Of a DNA stretch of 64,000 nucleotides, positions 20,236-28,166 are shown piece after piece. The notes below the pieces were generated by a model that was not told the origin of the DNA, did not search any database, and saw nothing but the letters and a program-made list of their open reading frames with translations. Position numbers and translations under genes: made by a program. The stretch covers positions 310,001 to 374,000 of the forward strand of contig NZ_CP045032.1 of NCBI RefSeq assembly GCF_009026825.1, in the 5' to 3' direction. The number at the start of each line of letters is the position of its first letter. The stretch's first letter is position 1. The DNA is from Corynebacterium urogenitale. GTDB lineage: Bacteria; Actinomycetota; Actinomycetes; Mycobacteriales; Mycobacteriaceae.

Positions 20236-21102
20236 TTACAGGCCGTGCTTCTTGTTGAGGATCCAGAGCATGGTCTCTGTCGGCACAACACGAGACAGCG
20301 GGAACACGATCTCGGCCATCGAGCCCTTAGCGTAGAGCGGTTTCGGGCGCTCCGCGAGGACTGCCTCTAAGATCTCCTCGGCGACGGTCTCCGGGGTGAT
20401 GCCGGAGGCCTCGTTGCGATCCAGCTTGTTGATCATCTTCGTGAATTCTTTGCCGTATGTACCGCCCTCGTCCACATACTTAGTGCGACGCGAAGAAAGC
20501 CCCGTGCTGATGGAGCCAGGTTCCATCACCGTCATGCCGATGCCGTGGGGGTACAGCTCGCGCCGGGAGGCGAAAGCGAAACCTTTGATGGCGGCCTTGG
20601 AGGCAACATAGCTGGAGCGGTAGGCGAGCGGAAAGCTTCCCAGCATGGAGCCGACCATGACGATGCGCCCCTGCTGGGCGCAGCGCATGGCGGGCAGCAG
20701 GCGCTGGGTGAGGTCCACGTGTCCGATCACATTGACCTGGAAGAGGCGCTCGAGAGCTTCGCGCGGTAGTTCCTCCAGCGGGCCCGACTGGGACTCGCCA
20801 GCATTATTGACCAGGACGGATGGCGTTCCGCGCTGTAGTACTTCCTCGCAGAAGCGGGCGATGGACTCTGGCTGCTCCAGGTCCAGCTGCAAGTACTCCA
20901 CGCCGGGGATGGGGTCGATGACTTTGGAGGGATCGCGCGTGGAACCGATGACGTGGAAGTTCACGTCTTGTCGTTGGACCAGGGCGGTGGCTGTTGCCAA
21001 ACCGATGCCGGAGGTGGCTCCGGTGACCACGGCCACACCGTCGGTGACTACGGGGAGCTTAGGGCTGCGAAGTGCGTGAGAAAGTTTCGCCATACTCACC
21101 AT
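20236..21102 (-). CDS. short-chain dehydrogenase/reductase (SDR)
   Basis: The 288-residue classical SDR has the cofactor motif TGATSGIG (about residues 28-35), the NNAG motif, and a catalytic Ser (VMVGSMLGS) with YVASK. An Arg in GSTRDPSK at the end of the second strand favours NADP(H). It probably reduces or oxidises an alcohol/ketone of lipid or xenobiotic origin; the substrate is unknown. The ATG at 21102 has AGGTAGG upstream. A second ATG at 21093 is possible. The 5' end overlaps the 3' end of the upstream membrane-protein gene by 44 bases, so the two form a unit that is divergent from a TetR regulator, its likely controller. Confidence 0.92.
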   Translation of the reverse strand: MVSMAKLSHALRSPKLPVVTDGVAVVTGATSGIGLATATALVQRQDVNFHVIGSTRDPSKVIDPIPGVEYLQLDLEQPESIARFCEEVLQRGTPSVLVNNAGESQSGPLEELPREALERLFQVNVIGHVDLTQRLLPAMRCAQQGRIVMVGSMLGSFPLAYRSSYVASKAAIKGFAFASRRELYPHGIGMTVMEPGSISTGLSSRRTKYVDEGGTYGKEFTKMINKLDRNEASGITPETVAEEILEAVLAERPKPLYAKGSMAEIVFPLSRVVPTETMLWILNKKHGL

Positions 21103-21664
21103 TGTGGCCTACCTGGCGCTGCTTTGGGGCGGGTTTCTGCGCGGATTCCTTGGCTGGCGTGAAGAGCTGCCACACGGGACCGGTGATGAACCAGATGAGC
21201 AGCACCATCAGCAGTGTGTTGTGCCACTGGCGGAGCGTGTCTGCAGCTTCGGGGTTCGCGGCGAACAGGATGGCCAGTTCTAGAATGCCCGCCGCGATGG
21301 CTGCGGCGATGACAGCGCGGATGAAGCTCTCCATTTCCTGGCGCATCCTGCTGCCGCGCTGTGGTTCGGCGACGGGTTCTTTTCGGATTCGACGCCGGTA
21401 GGTCCGGTCTGCCCAGGCGATCGTTCGATGGCCGAAGGCGACGGAGAGCCCGATGTAGAGTGCCGCGATTCCGTGGGTGATGTGGGGATCTGCTCCGCCG
21501 CGGAGTTGGATGATCACGAGGGCGAGCAGGGTGAGGTCGATGAGGGGAGTGCTGTAGAAGAAGGTGAGGCCCAGGCGGGGCATGTTCAGCGGGTAGCGGG
21601 TGAGGAGGCCGAGTGTGATGGCGACCCAGAAACCGATTTCGCAGGCGATGATGGCGATGAGCAT
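21059..21664 (-). CDS. integral membrane protein, function unknown
   Basis: About 201 residues contain five or six hydrophobic segments (LIAIIACEIGFWVAITLGLL, LIDLTLLALVIIQL, ITHGIAALYIGLSVAF, FIRAVIAAAIAAGILELAILFA and LLMVLLIWFITGPVWQLF). A basic cytoplasmic loop with RTYRRRIRKEP lies in the middle, and a charged Gln/Lys-rich tail follows the last helix. I do not recognise a named family with certainty. ATG 21664 has GAGG ten bases upstream; a TTG at 21679 would lengthen it by five residues. It is first in a two-gene unit with the SDR and divergent from tetR. The shared promoter region carries three palindromic operator-like copies. Confidence 0.82.
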   Translation of the reverse strand: MLIAIIACEIGFWVAITLGLLTRYPLNMPRLGLTFFYSTPLIDLTLLALVIIQLRGGADPHITHGIAALYIGLSVAFGHRTIAWADRTYRRRIRKEPVAEPQRGSRMRQEMESFIRAVIAAAIAAGILELAILFAANPEAADTLRQWHNTLLMVLLIWFITGPVWQLFTPAKESAQKPAPKQRQVGHNGEYGETFSRTSQP

Positions 21665-21680
21665 GGTGGTGAGCCTCAAT

Positions 21681-21769
21681 TACTAGTACGGGTGCGTTAG
21701 TTGCGTGGGGCTCAAAGTAGCACGATCGTGCTACTTGTTGAAAGGCTTAGTGGTACGGGTGTGCTACTT
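21681..21769. promoter_or_regulatory. three spaced operator-like palindromes for the adjacent TetR
   Basis: A perfect 22-bp palindrome lies at 21715-21736 (half-site AAGTAGCACGA). A second copy at 21748-21769 retains the right half GTGCTACTT, and a weaker one at 21681-21702 keeps about 13 of 22 positions. The copies start 34 and 33 bases apart, close to three helical turns. They fill the region between the membrane-protein/SDR unit and tetR, as expected of a TetR operator acting on both promoters. Confidence 0.78.
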
Positions 21770-21839
21770 GGGGGTGCTTTGGCAGGGTGGCAGTGGAAAA
21801 GAGGACGGGAGAACTGTGGGCCGTTGTTAGGGTGAATCC

Positions 21840-22415
21840 ATGGAAAGAAAAAGCGCCGCTGTCCGCGAGAAGGAGGCGCTTGAGGCTGCCTTGCGCATTA
21901 TTGAACGCGAAGGCATCGGGGCCGTGAGTGTGCGCAAAGTGGCAGCTGAGGCGGGGATGTCGGCGGGATCATTACGCCATATTTTCCCCCAACAGGACGA
22001 TCTGCTCGTGGCGGTCTTCCGCTTTTCTATGGGGCACACCCGCGAGCGCGTAGCGGCGATCGTTGCGCGCGCGGAAGCGGGGGAAATGGGTCTGCAGGAG
22101 GCCCTCGTAGCAGTGGTGATGCAGGTGCTGCCAGTTTCCCGCCCAGCGCGGATTGACCTACTCGCACAATTGGCCGTGCTTGCAGCGAACCCGGCCCACG
22201 ATGGCATTCGAGCCGTCCGCGCCGAAGCTAGCGAAGGGCTAGATGAGCTGTGCGAATCGGTGCTTCAGCGGGCTCGTGGCGTCGAACATGAAGGAGACGT
22301 GCGCCGACTGCGCTTCCTCATTGACGGCATGGCCCTCAACATCCTCGATAGCCCAGAGCGTTACGAGCGGGCAGAACTGGAAGAAATGCTCGTGCGAGAA
22401 ATCTTTCCGCAGTAG
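21840..22415 (+). CDS. TetR family transcriptional regulator
   Basis: The 191-residue protein has a TetR-type N-terminal HTH (about residues 8-55: ALEAALRIIEREGIGAVSVRKVAAEAGMS, then GSLRHIFPQQDDLL) and an all-helical ligand-binding C-terminal domain. It should repress the divergent membrane-protein/SDR unit and itself, releasing on a small hydrophobic ligand. TAGGGT at 21828-21833 ends six bases before the ATG, so the message may be leaderless and the promoter would be next to the operator repeats at 21681-21769. The ligand is unknown. Confidence 0.94.
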   Translation: MERKSAAVREKEALEAALRIIEREGIGAVSVRKVAAEAGMSAGSLRHIFPQQDDLLVAVFRFSMGHTRERVAAIVARAEAGEMGLQEALVAVVMQVLPVSRPARIDLLAQLAVLAANPAHDGIRAVRAEASEGLDELCESVLQRARGVEHEGDVRRLRFLIDGMALNILDSPERYERAELEEMLVREIFPQ

Positions 22416-22593
22416 AAGCCACACAAGAGGCTCAGGTTGTTACGGCTGCGTGAATATGGGTGCGGGAATTGAGCAAGGGGTACCGCCTGTGAGCAGTGAC
22501 ACGATATGATGAGCGGGCATCAACGATGAGCGCTGCCAACAGCGCCGTTTCAACGCGACAACTTCAGACAACTTCATACGCCGCTCGTAACTG

Positions 22594-22795
22594 CAGTGGG
22601 AGAGGCCGAGCTACGCGCCGGCCGCCGACGGAGCAAATCCTCCCCGGGACACTCTCAGGCACCCGTACCGCTACAGTGAGGCACCTCTGGAAAGACCTCC
22701 GCGCACTCGTCCGTGCGGGGGCGCCGAAGGAGAAAGGCACAGCGTGGTCATGCTGAAGCTCTCAGGCACCATCGACAGAGTGGGGAGGACAAATC
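22594..22795 (+). promoter_or_regulatory. tandem glycine riboswitch upstream of gcvP
   Basis: Two glycine aptamers follow each other. The first runs from GTGGGAGAGGCC at 22597 to ACTCTCAGGCACC near 22663, and the second contains GCGCCGAAGGAGAAA at 22721-22735 and GAAGCTCTCAGGCACC at 22755-22770. These are the conserved GAGAG, GCGCCGAAGG and CTCTCAGGCA blocks of the class. A possible -10 (TATGAT, 22505-22510) is upstream. No clear terminator hairpin follows; a short GGAC/GTCC hairpin at 22787-22800 precedes the gene, so control may act on translation or on an unrecognised terminator. The earlier stretch 22416-22590 shows no gene. Confidence 0.9.
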
Positions 22796-22841
22796 GTCCG
22801 TGCAGTTCGCTGCGCATCAACAACGGAAGAAACCACTAACA

Positions 22842-25742
22842 ATGGCACACACCGCACCCTTTGTCCCCCGCCACATCGGTCCTCACGCAGACGACGCGCA
22901 GGAGATGCTGAGCTTCCTCGGCTACGGCTCCTCCACCGAGCTCGCCGAGGCTGCCCTGCCGAAGTCCATCCAGCAGCAAGGCCCAATCGGCCTGCCGGAT
23001 GCGCTCAACGAGCAGGACACCCTGGCCGCACTGCGCGCCTTCGCCGATAAGAACGTGCAGAAGAAGCAGCTCATCGGCAATGGCTACTACGACACGATCA
23101 CCCCAGCCGTGATCCGCCGTAACGTCACCGAGAACCCGGGCTGGTACACCGCGTACACCCCATACCAGCCGGAGATCTCCCAGGGCCGCCTGGAAGCGCT
23201 GCTGAACTTCCAGACCCTGGTGCAGGACCTCACCGGCCTGCCAACCGCCGGTGCCTCCCTCCTGGACGAGGCCACCGCCGTGGCCGAGGCTGTGCAGCTG
23301 ATGGCCCGCGGCAACGCCAAGGCGTTCAAGAACGGCGGCGTGGTGCTGCTGGATTCTGCCCTGCACCAGCAGGACATCACCGTCACGCTCGCCCGCGCTG
23401 AGGCTGCCGAGATCCCCGTTGAGGTCGTTGAGATCACCGATGACTTCGACTTCTCCGCGCACGAGAACCTGGTTGGCGTGGTGCTGGCTAACCCGGGCTC
23501 CACCGGCCGCGTGCGCGACCTCGGTCCACTGATTAGCGCAGCCAAGGGTGCTGGCGCCCTGGTCACCGTCACCTGCGACCTGCTGGCCCAGGTGCTGCTG
23601 ACCTCCCCAGGCGAGCTGGGTGCCGATGTTGCCGTCGGCTCCGCGCAGCGCTTCGGCGTGCCGCTGTTCTTCGGTGGCCCGCACGCCGCCTTCATGGCCG
23701 TGACCAACAAGCTCGAGCGCAAGATGCCGGGCCGCATCGTTGGCGTGTCCAAGGATGCGGAGGGTGCGCCTGCCTACCGTCTGGCACTGCAGACCCGCGA
23801 GCAGCACATTCGCCGCGAAAAGGCGACCTCGAACATCTGTACTGCCCAGGCTCTGCTCGCTGTCATGGCCGGTTTCTACGCCGTCTGGCACGGTCCTGCC
23901 GGTCTGCGCCGTATCGCCACGGAGATCCACGGCCGCGCAGTGGCCCTCGGCGTCGCACTCTCCGAGGCCGGGCTGACATTGGCGCATGACACTTTCTTCG
24001 ACACCGTCACCGTCGAGGTGTCTTCCGCCGATGAGGTGCTGGGCAAGGCCGTCGAGGCGGGGTATAACCTCCGCCGCGTCAACGACACCTTCGTGGGCAT
24101 CTCCGTCGGCGAGTCCACCACGGACGAGGACATTGCCGAGCTCGTCTCCATCATCTCCGGCAGCTCCGCGTCCGTTTCCTCCTCTGATTTCGACGTCACC
24201 GCTGGCCCGCTGGGAGAGGCCGGTGTGCTGCGCAACGATGAGATCCTGACGCACCCGATCTTCAACACCATCACCTCCGAAACCCAGATGATGCGCTACC
24301 TGCGCAAGCTCGCGGACCGCGATCTGGCACTGGACCGCACGATGATCCCGCTGGGCTCCTGCACCATGAAGCTCAACGCGGCCGTCTCCATGGAGCCAAT
24401 CACCTGGCCGGGCTTCGCCGGCATCCACCCGCACGCTCCTGAGGATCAGGTGCAGGGCTGGCTGGAAATGATCGCCGACTTGGAGGAGCGCCTGGAAAAG
24501 ATCACCGGCTACGCCAAGGTTTCCGTCCAGCCAAATGCTGGTTCCCAGGGCGAGTTCGCAGGTTTGCTGGCGATCCGCCGCTACCACCTGTCCCGCGGTG
24601 ATGACCAGCGCGACCTGGTGCTCATCCCGGCATCCGCGCACGGCACGAATGCGGCATCCGCAGCCCTGGCGGGCCTGAAGGTCGTTGCTGTGAAGAACGC
24701 TGAGGACGGGTCTATTGACGTCGCTGATCTGGAAGCCAAGCTGGACAAGCACGGCGAGAACACCGCGGCGATCATGATCACCTACCCATCCACCCACGGC
24801 GTGTACGAGGAGCAGGTCCGCGAGGTATGCGAGAAGGTGCACGCAGCCGGTGGACAGGTCTACATCGACGGCGCGAACCTCAACGCGCTGGTCGGCCTGG
24901 CACAGCCGGGCGAGTTCGGTGGCGATGTCTCCCACCTGAACCTGCACAAGACCTTCACCATCCCTCACGGTGGTGGCGGCCCAGGTGTCGGCCCAGTGTG
25001 CGTCGCCGAGCACCTGATCCCATTCCTGCCTTCCGACCCAGGTGCCGACCTGGGTGAGGGCGAGGACGACTACACCACCGGCCAGCCAGTCTCCGCCGCC
25101 CGCTACGGCTCCGCTGGCGTGCTGCCAATCACCTGGTCCTACATCGCGATGATGGGTGACGAGGGCCTGACTGAGGCCTCCCGCATGGCTCTGGTGAACG
25201 CCAACTACGTTTCCCGTAAGCTCGAGGACTACTTCCCAACCCTGTACAAGGGCGATACCGGCCTGGTGGCTCACGAGTGCATCCTCGACCTGCGTGAACT
25301 GACCAAGAAGTCCGGCATCACCGCCGCGGACGTATCCAAGCGCCTAATGGACTACGGATTCCACGCCCCAACCCTGGCCTTCCCAGTGGCTGGCACGCTG
25401 ATGGTGGAGCCGACCGAGTCCGAGGACAAGGGCGAGCTGGATCGCTTCATCGAGGCGATGGTCAGCATCCACGGGGAGATCCAGGAAGTCATCGACGGCA
25501 AGGTCGCCGCCGAGGATTCCGTCCTGCGCCATGCGCCATTCACGGCGTACTCTGTGACCCGAGACGACTTCGAGGACGCGGTGTCCGGTGGCAAGTTCAC
25601 CCGCTCCCAGGCCGCCTTCCCAGTCGCGGGACTGCGAGTGACCAAGTACTTCCCGCCGGTACGCCGCATCGACGATGCCTACGGTGACCGCAACCTCATG
25701 TGCACCTGCCCACCGATCGAAGCCTTCGACATCGAGGCTTAA
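22842..25742 (+). CDS. gcvP: glycine dehydrogenase (decarboxylating), P-protein
   Basis: The P-protein decarboxylates glycine and transfers the aminomethyl group to lipoylated GcvH. At 966 residues it is the full-length homodimeric form with fused N- and C-terminal halves. FVPRHIGPH marks the N-terminus, and NLHKTFTIPHGGGGPG near residue 700 contains the PLP-binding Lys. An open frame extends upstream to 22713, but that stretch is the riboswitch, so the ATG at 22842 (MAHTAPFV), with GGAAGAAA upstream, is the start. It is followed 11 bases later by gcvT and probably co-transcribed. Regulation by the tandem glycine riboswitch is expected to switch the operon on in glycine. Confidence 0.97.
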   Translation: MAHTAPFVPRHIGPHADDAQEMLSFLGYGSSTELAEAALPKSIQQQGPIGLPDALNEQDTLAALRAFADKNVQKKQLIGNGYYDTITPAVIRRNVTENPGWYTAYTPYQPEISQGRLEALLNFQTLVQDLTGLPTAGASLLDEATAVAEAVQLMARGNAKAFKNGGVVLLDSALHQQDITVTLARAEAAEIPVEVVEITDDFDFSAHENLVGVVLANPGSTGRVRDLGPLISAAKGAGALVTVTCDLLAQVLLTSPGELGADVAVGSAQRFGVPLFFGGPHAAFMAVTNKLERKMPGRIVGVSKDAEGAPAYRLALQTREQHIRREKATSNICTAQALLAVMAGFYAVWHGPAGLRRIATEIHGRAVALGVALSEAGLTLAHDTFFDTVTVEVSSADEVLGKAVEAGYNLRRVNDTFVGISVGESTTDEDIAELVSIISGSSASVSSSDFDVTAGPLGEAGVLRNDEILTHPIFNTITSETQMMRYLRKLADRDLALDRTMIPLGSCTMKLNAAVSMEPITWPGFAGIHPHAPEDQVQGWLEMIADLEERLEKITGYAKVSVQPNAGSQGEFAGLLAIRRYHLSRGDDQRDLVLIPASAHGTNAASAALAGLKVVAVKNAEDGSIDVADLEAKLDKHGENTAAIMITYPSTHGVYEEQVREVCEKVHAAGGQVYIDGANLNALVGLAQPGEFGGDVSHLNLHKTFTIPHGGGGPGVGPVCVAEHLIPFLPSDPGADLGEGEDDYTTGQPVSAARYGSAGVLPITWSYIAMMGDEGLTEASRMALVNANYVSRKLEDYFPTLYKGDTGLVAHECILDLRELTKKSGITAADVSKRLMDYGFHAPTLAFPVAGTLMVEPTESEDKGELDRFIEAMVSIHGEIQEVIDGKVAAEDSVLRHAPFTAYSVTRDDFEDAVSGGKFTRSQAAFPVAGLRVTKYFPPVRRIDDAYGDRNLMCTCPPIEAFDIEA

Positions 25743-25753
25743 GGAGAAAAACA

Positions 25754-26938
25754 ATGAGCAACGAACTGAAGGTCACCGCACTCCACGCGGTGCACGACAA
25801 GCTTGGCGCCCGCTTCACTGACTTCGGTGGCTGGGACATGCCGCTGAAGTACGGCAGTGAGCTGGAGGAGCACCACGCGGTCCGCAAGGCGGTCGGCGTA
25901 TTCGACCTGTCCCACATGGGCGAGGTTTTCGTTTCCGGCCCGCAGGCTGCTGAGTTCCTGGACCACGCCCTGATCTCCCGGATTTCCGCCGTGAAGATCG
26001 GCAAGGCGAAGTACTCCATGATCTGCACCGAACAGGGCACGATCATCGACGACCTGATCACCTACCGCCTCGGCGACACGGACTTCCTTGTCGTGCCGAA
26101 TGCTGGCAACGTCGCGCCTGTCTTTGCTGCTCTGTCTGAGCGCGCTCAGGGTTACGACGTCACAGTGGACAACCAGTCCGAGAACCGCTCCATGATCGCT
26201 GTCCAGGGTCCGAAGGCGGTCGAGGTCATGCTGGAGATCGTGGAAAACGTCACCGACGCGCCGGAGGGCTCCGGTGCTGGCGAGACCGTGGTCGAGGCCG
26301 TCAATGGTGTGGGCTACTACGCCGCATTCCAGGGCATCGTTGCTGGCCAGCCGGTGATCATCGCCCGCACCGGCTACACCGGTGAGGATGGCTTCGAGAT
26401 CATCGTGGAAAACGATGGCGCGGAGGTCGTGTGGGCTGCTGCTATGGCCAAGGCGCTGCAGCTGGACGGCAAGCCTTGTGGTCTTGCGTGCCGCGATACC
26501 CTGCGCCTGGAGGCTGGAATGCCTCTCTACGGCAACGAGCTGTCCTTGGAGCTGACCCCGGTGGACGCCGGCCTGGGCGTGCTGGCTGCGACGAAGTCCA
26601 AGGATTCCTTCGTGGGGCGCGATGCCATCGTCGCTGCAAAGGAAGAGGGCACCAAGCAGCAGCTGGTCGGCCTGGTGGGTGAGGGGCGCCGCGCTGCCCG
26701 TGGTGGCTACGAGCTCTTCCTCGCCGACGGTGAGGGTGCTGGTGAGGCCGGGCCGATTGGCAAGGTGACCTCCGGCGCGCTGTCCCCAACGCTGGGCTAT
26801 CCGATCGCTCTGGCGTACGTCACTACCGAGGCTGTGGAGGCCGGTGTGGGTGAAGGCGCCACCGTGGAGGTCGATATCCGCGGCAAGCGCTTCCCTTACA
26901 AGGTGGTTGCTCTGCCGTTCTACAAGCGCGAGAAGTAG
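25754..26938 (+). CDS. gcvT: glycine cleavage system aminomethyltransferase, T-protein
   Basis: The 394-residue T-protein takes the aminomethyl group from GcvH, releases ammonia and makes 5,10-methylene-THF. Visible family features are LHAVHDKLGARFTDFGGWDM, GVFDLSHMGE, the folate-pocket YTGEDGFEI segment and CRDTLRLEAGMPLYG, followed by the C-terminal barrel. AAGGAG at 25741-25746, overlapping the gcvP stop, fixes the ATG. It is slightly longer than the usual 360-370 residues because of a loop around APEGSGAGETVVEA. The stop codon lies in the first copy of a 20-bp tandem repeat. An inverted phosphatase gene separates it from gcvH. Confidence 0.97.
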   Translation: MSNELKVTALHAVHDKLGARFTDFGGWDMPLKYGSELEEHHAVRKAVGVFDLSHMGEVFVSGPQAAEFLDHALISRISAVKIGKAKYSMICTEQGTIIDDLITYRLGDTDFLVVPNAGNVAPVFAALSERAQGYDVTVDNQSENRSMIAVQGPKAVEVMLEIVENVTDAPEGSGAGETVVEAVNGVGYYAAFQGIVAGQPVIIARTGYTGEDGFEIIVENDGAEVVWAAAMAKALQLDGKPCGLACRDTLRLEAGMPLYGNELSLELTPVDAGLGVLAATKSKDSFVGRDAIVAAKEEGTKQQLVGLVGEGRRAARGGYELFLADGEGAGEAGPIGKVTSGALSPTLGYPIALAYVTTEAVEAGVGEGATVEVDIRGKRFPYKVVALPFYKREK

Positions 26939-26984
26939 GCCTCAAGTGGTAGGAGTAGGCCTCAAGTTGTTGAAGTAGGCGAGG
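26934..26984. repeat. 20-bp tandem repeat at the gcvT 3' end
   Basis: Two 20-bp units begin AGTAGGCCTCAAGT (26934-26953 and 26954-26973) and a partial third follows from 26974. The first unit contains the gcvT stop codon, so the repeat grew at the very end of the coding region. Confidence 0.75.
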
Positions 26985-26999
26985 CCGAACGCTGAGCTC

Positions 27000-27035
27000 A
27001 AGGCGGTGTTGGAAGGTTGCTTCCAACACCGCCTT
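27000..27035. terminator. bidirectional terminator between gcvT and phosphatase gene
   Basis: A perfect 15-bp stem, 27000-27014 (AAGGCGGTGTTGGAA) with 27021-27035, has a 6-base loop. It sits between convergent genes, 61 bases after gcvT and 29 bases beyond the phosphatase stop. Confidence 0.88.
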
Positions 27036-27064
27036 CGTCGTCGGTACTGCATTTACTACTGCAC

Positions 27065-27670
27065 TTACAACGGCCGCGGAACCCAGTTGAGGCGCTGCAG
27101 TCGCGGATCGCGGCCAGCGTCCGTCTGGCGGACGCGGATGATCGTGAGGCTGCCAGGATCAATGGGCATGAGGGCTTCCGGGCTGATGCCGATCAGAGTT
27201 TGTATAGATGCCCGCAGTACACCGCCGTGGCACACCACGAGGGCGCGGGAGAGGCCTTCTTCCTCGCAGCGATCGAGCACCCGATGGAGTGCGCCACCGA
27301 CTCGTGTGCAGAGTTCCTCGAAGGTTTCGCCACCTGGGGGAGTGAGGTGTCCGGAACGCCATGCCCAGTATTGGTCAGGGTTTTCGGAGTGCAATTCGGG
27401 GATGAGCCGCCCCTCCCATTCGCCCAGTGCCATTTCGGAGAAATCGGCGTCAGCATAGTTCACAGTCACACCTAGCTCCGCGGCTGTCTGATGGGTGCGC
27501 GACAAGGTAGAGGTCACAACCAGCTGCGGAGGGTTCTCTGCAATGAATGGTGCGAGTGCGCGGGCTTGGACGCGGCCGGTATCAGAGAGGCTGATATCTG
27601 TTTGCCCCTGCAGCCTCTGCGCGAGGTTCCATTCCGTAGCCCCATGTCGGATGAGCAGAAGTTCAATCAC
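27065..27670 (-). CDS. histidine phosphatase superfamily (phosphoglycerate-mutase-like)
   Basis: The 201-residue protein carries LLLIRHGATEWN near the N-terminus, with the phosphorylated His in RHG. It also has the second Arg (STLSRTHQTA), the acid residue in MALGEWEG, and the second catalytic His in LVVCHGGVLRA. Length and motifs fit the broad-specificity phosphatase/GpgP-like group rather than glycolytic Pgm, which is usually about 250 residues. Substrate is unknown; a sugar-phosphate or nucleotide-loop phosphate is possible. The gene is inverted between gcvT and gcvH, shares a hairpin terminator with gcvT, and is divergent from gcvH across 90 bases. Confidence 0.92.
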   Translation of the reverse strand: MIELLLIRHGATEWNLAQRLQGQTDISLSDTGRVQARALAPFIAENPPQLVVTSTLSRTHQTAAELGVTVNYADADFSEMALGEWEGRLIPELHSENPDQYWAWRSGHLTPPGGETFEELCTRVGGALHRVLDRCEEEGLSRALVVCHGGVLRASIQTLIGISPEALMPIDPGSLTIIRVRQTDAGRDPRLQRLNWVPRPL

Positions 27671-27760
27671 GCTGCCCAGATTAAGCGAAACGTGTCCCGG
27701 CCTGTAGTAAAGTCCTACTCATCGCATAACCAACCGTGAATTTTTGCGAAGGAGACGACC

Positions 27761-28144
27761 ATGACCGCACTGCCAACTGACTACCTGTACTCCGAAGAGC
27801 ACGAGTGGATCAACACCACCAGCGCTTCCGAGGGCGATACTGTCCGCGTCGGCATCACCCACATCGCTGCTGAGGCTCTGGGTGAGATCGTTTTCGTTGA
27901 GCTGCCAGAGGTTGGTACCGAGGTGGAGGCCGGCGAGGCTTTCGGCGAGGTCGAGTCCACTAAGTCTGTGTCCGATATCTACGCCCCAGTGTCCGGTGAG
28001 GTCGTTGCCATCAACGAGGAGCTGGAAGACAACGCTGGTCTGGTCAATGAGGATCCTTACGGCGAGGGTTGGCTGTACGAGGTGAAGGTCTCCGAGACCG
28101 GCGAGCTGATGGATCACGAGGCCTACGCTGCTGCTAACGAGTAG
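27761..28144 (+). CDS. gcvH: glycine cleavage system H-protein
   Basis: The 127-residue lipoyl carrier shuttles the aminomethyl intermediate among the P, T and L proteins. [10 protein letters not shown] starts the fold and the lipoylated Lys is in [14 protein letters not shown], near residue 67. GAAGGAG ends about seven bases before the ATG. It is separated from gcvPT by the inverted phosphatase gene and must have its own promoter in the 90-base divergent region. No glycine riboswitch is visible in front of it, so it may not share the same control. Confidence 0.97.
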   Translation: MTALPTDYLYSEEHEWINTTSASEGDTVRVGITHIAAEALGEIVFVELPEVGTEVEAGEAFGEVESTKSVSDIYAPVSGEVVAINEELEDNAGLVNEDPYGEGWLYEVKVSETGELMDHEAYAAANE

Positions 28145-28166
28145 TTTCGCGTAACCTCAAGGCTGT

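Noticed and set aside
22836..25274. 812-codon open frame on the minus strand opposite gcvP
   Set aside because: It lies fully antisense to a complete, strongly recognised gcvP and arises from the high GC bias of the third codon position. Its product has no recognisable motif.
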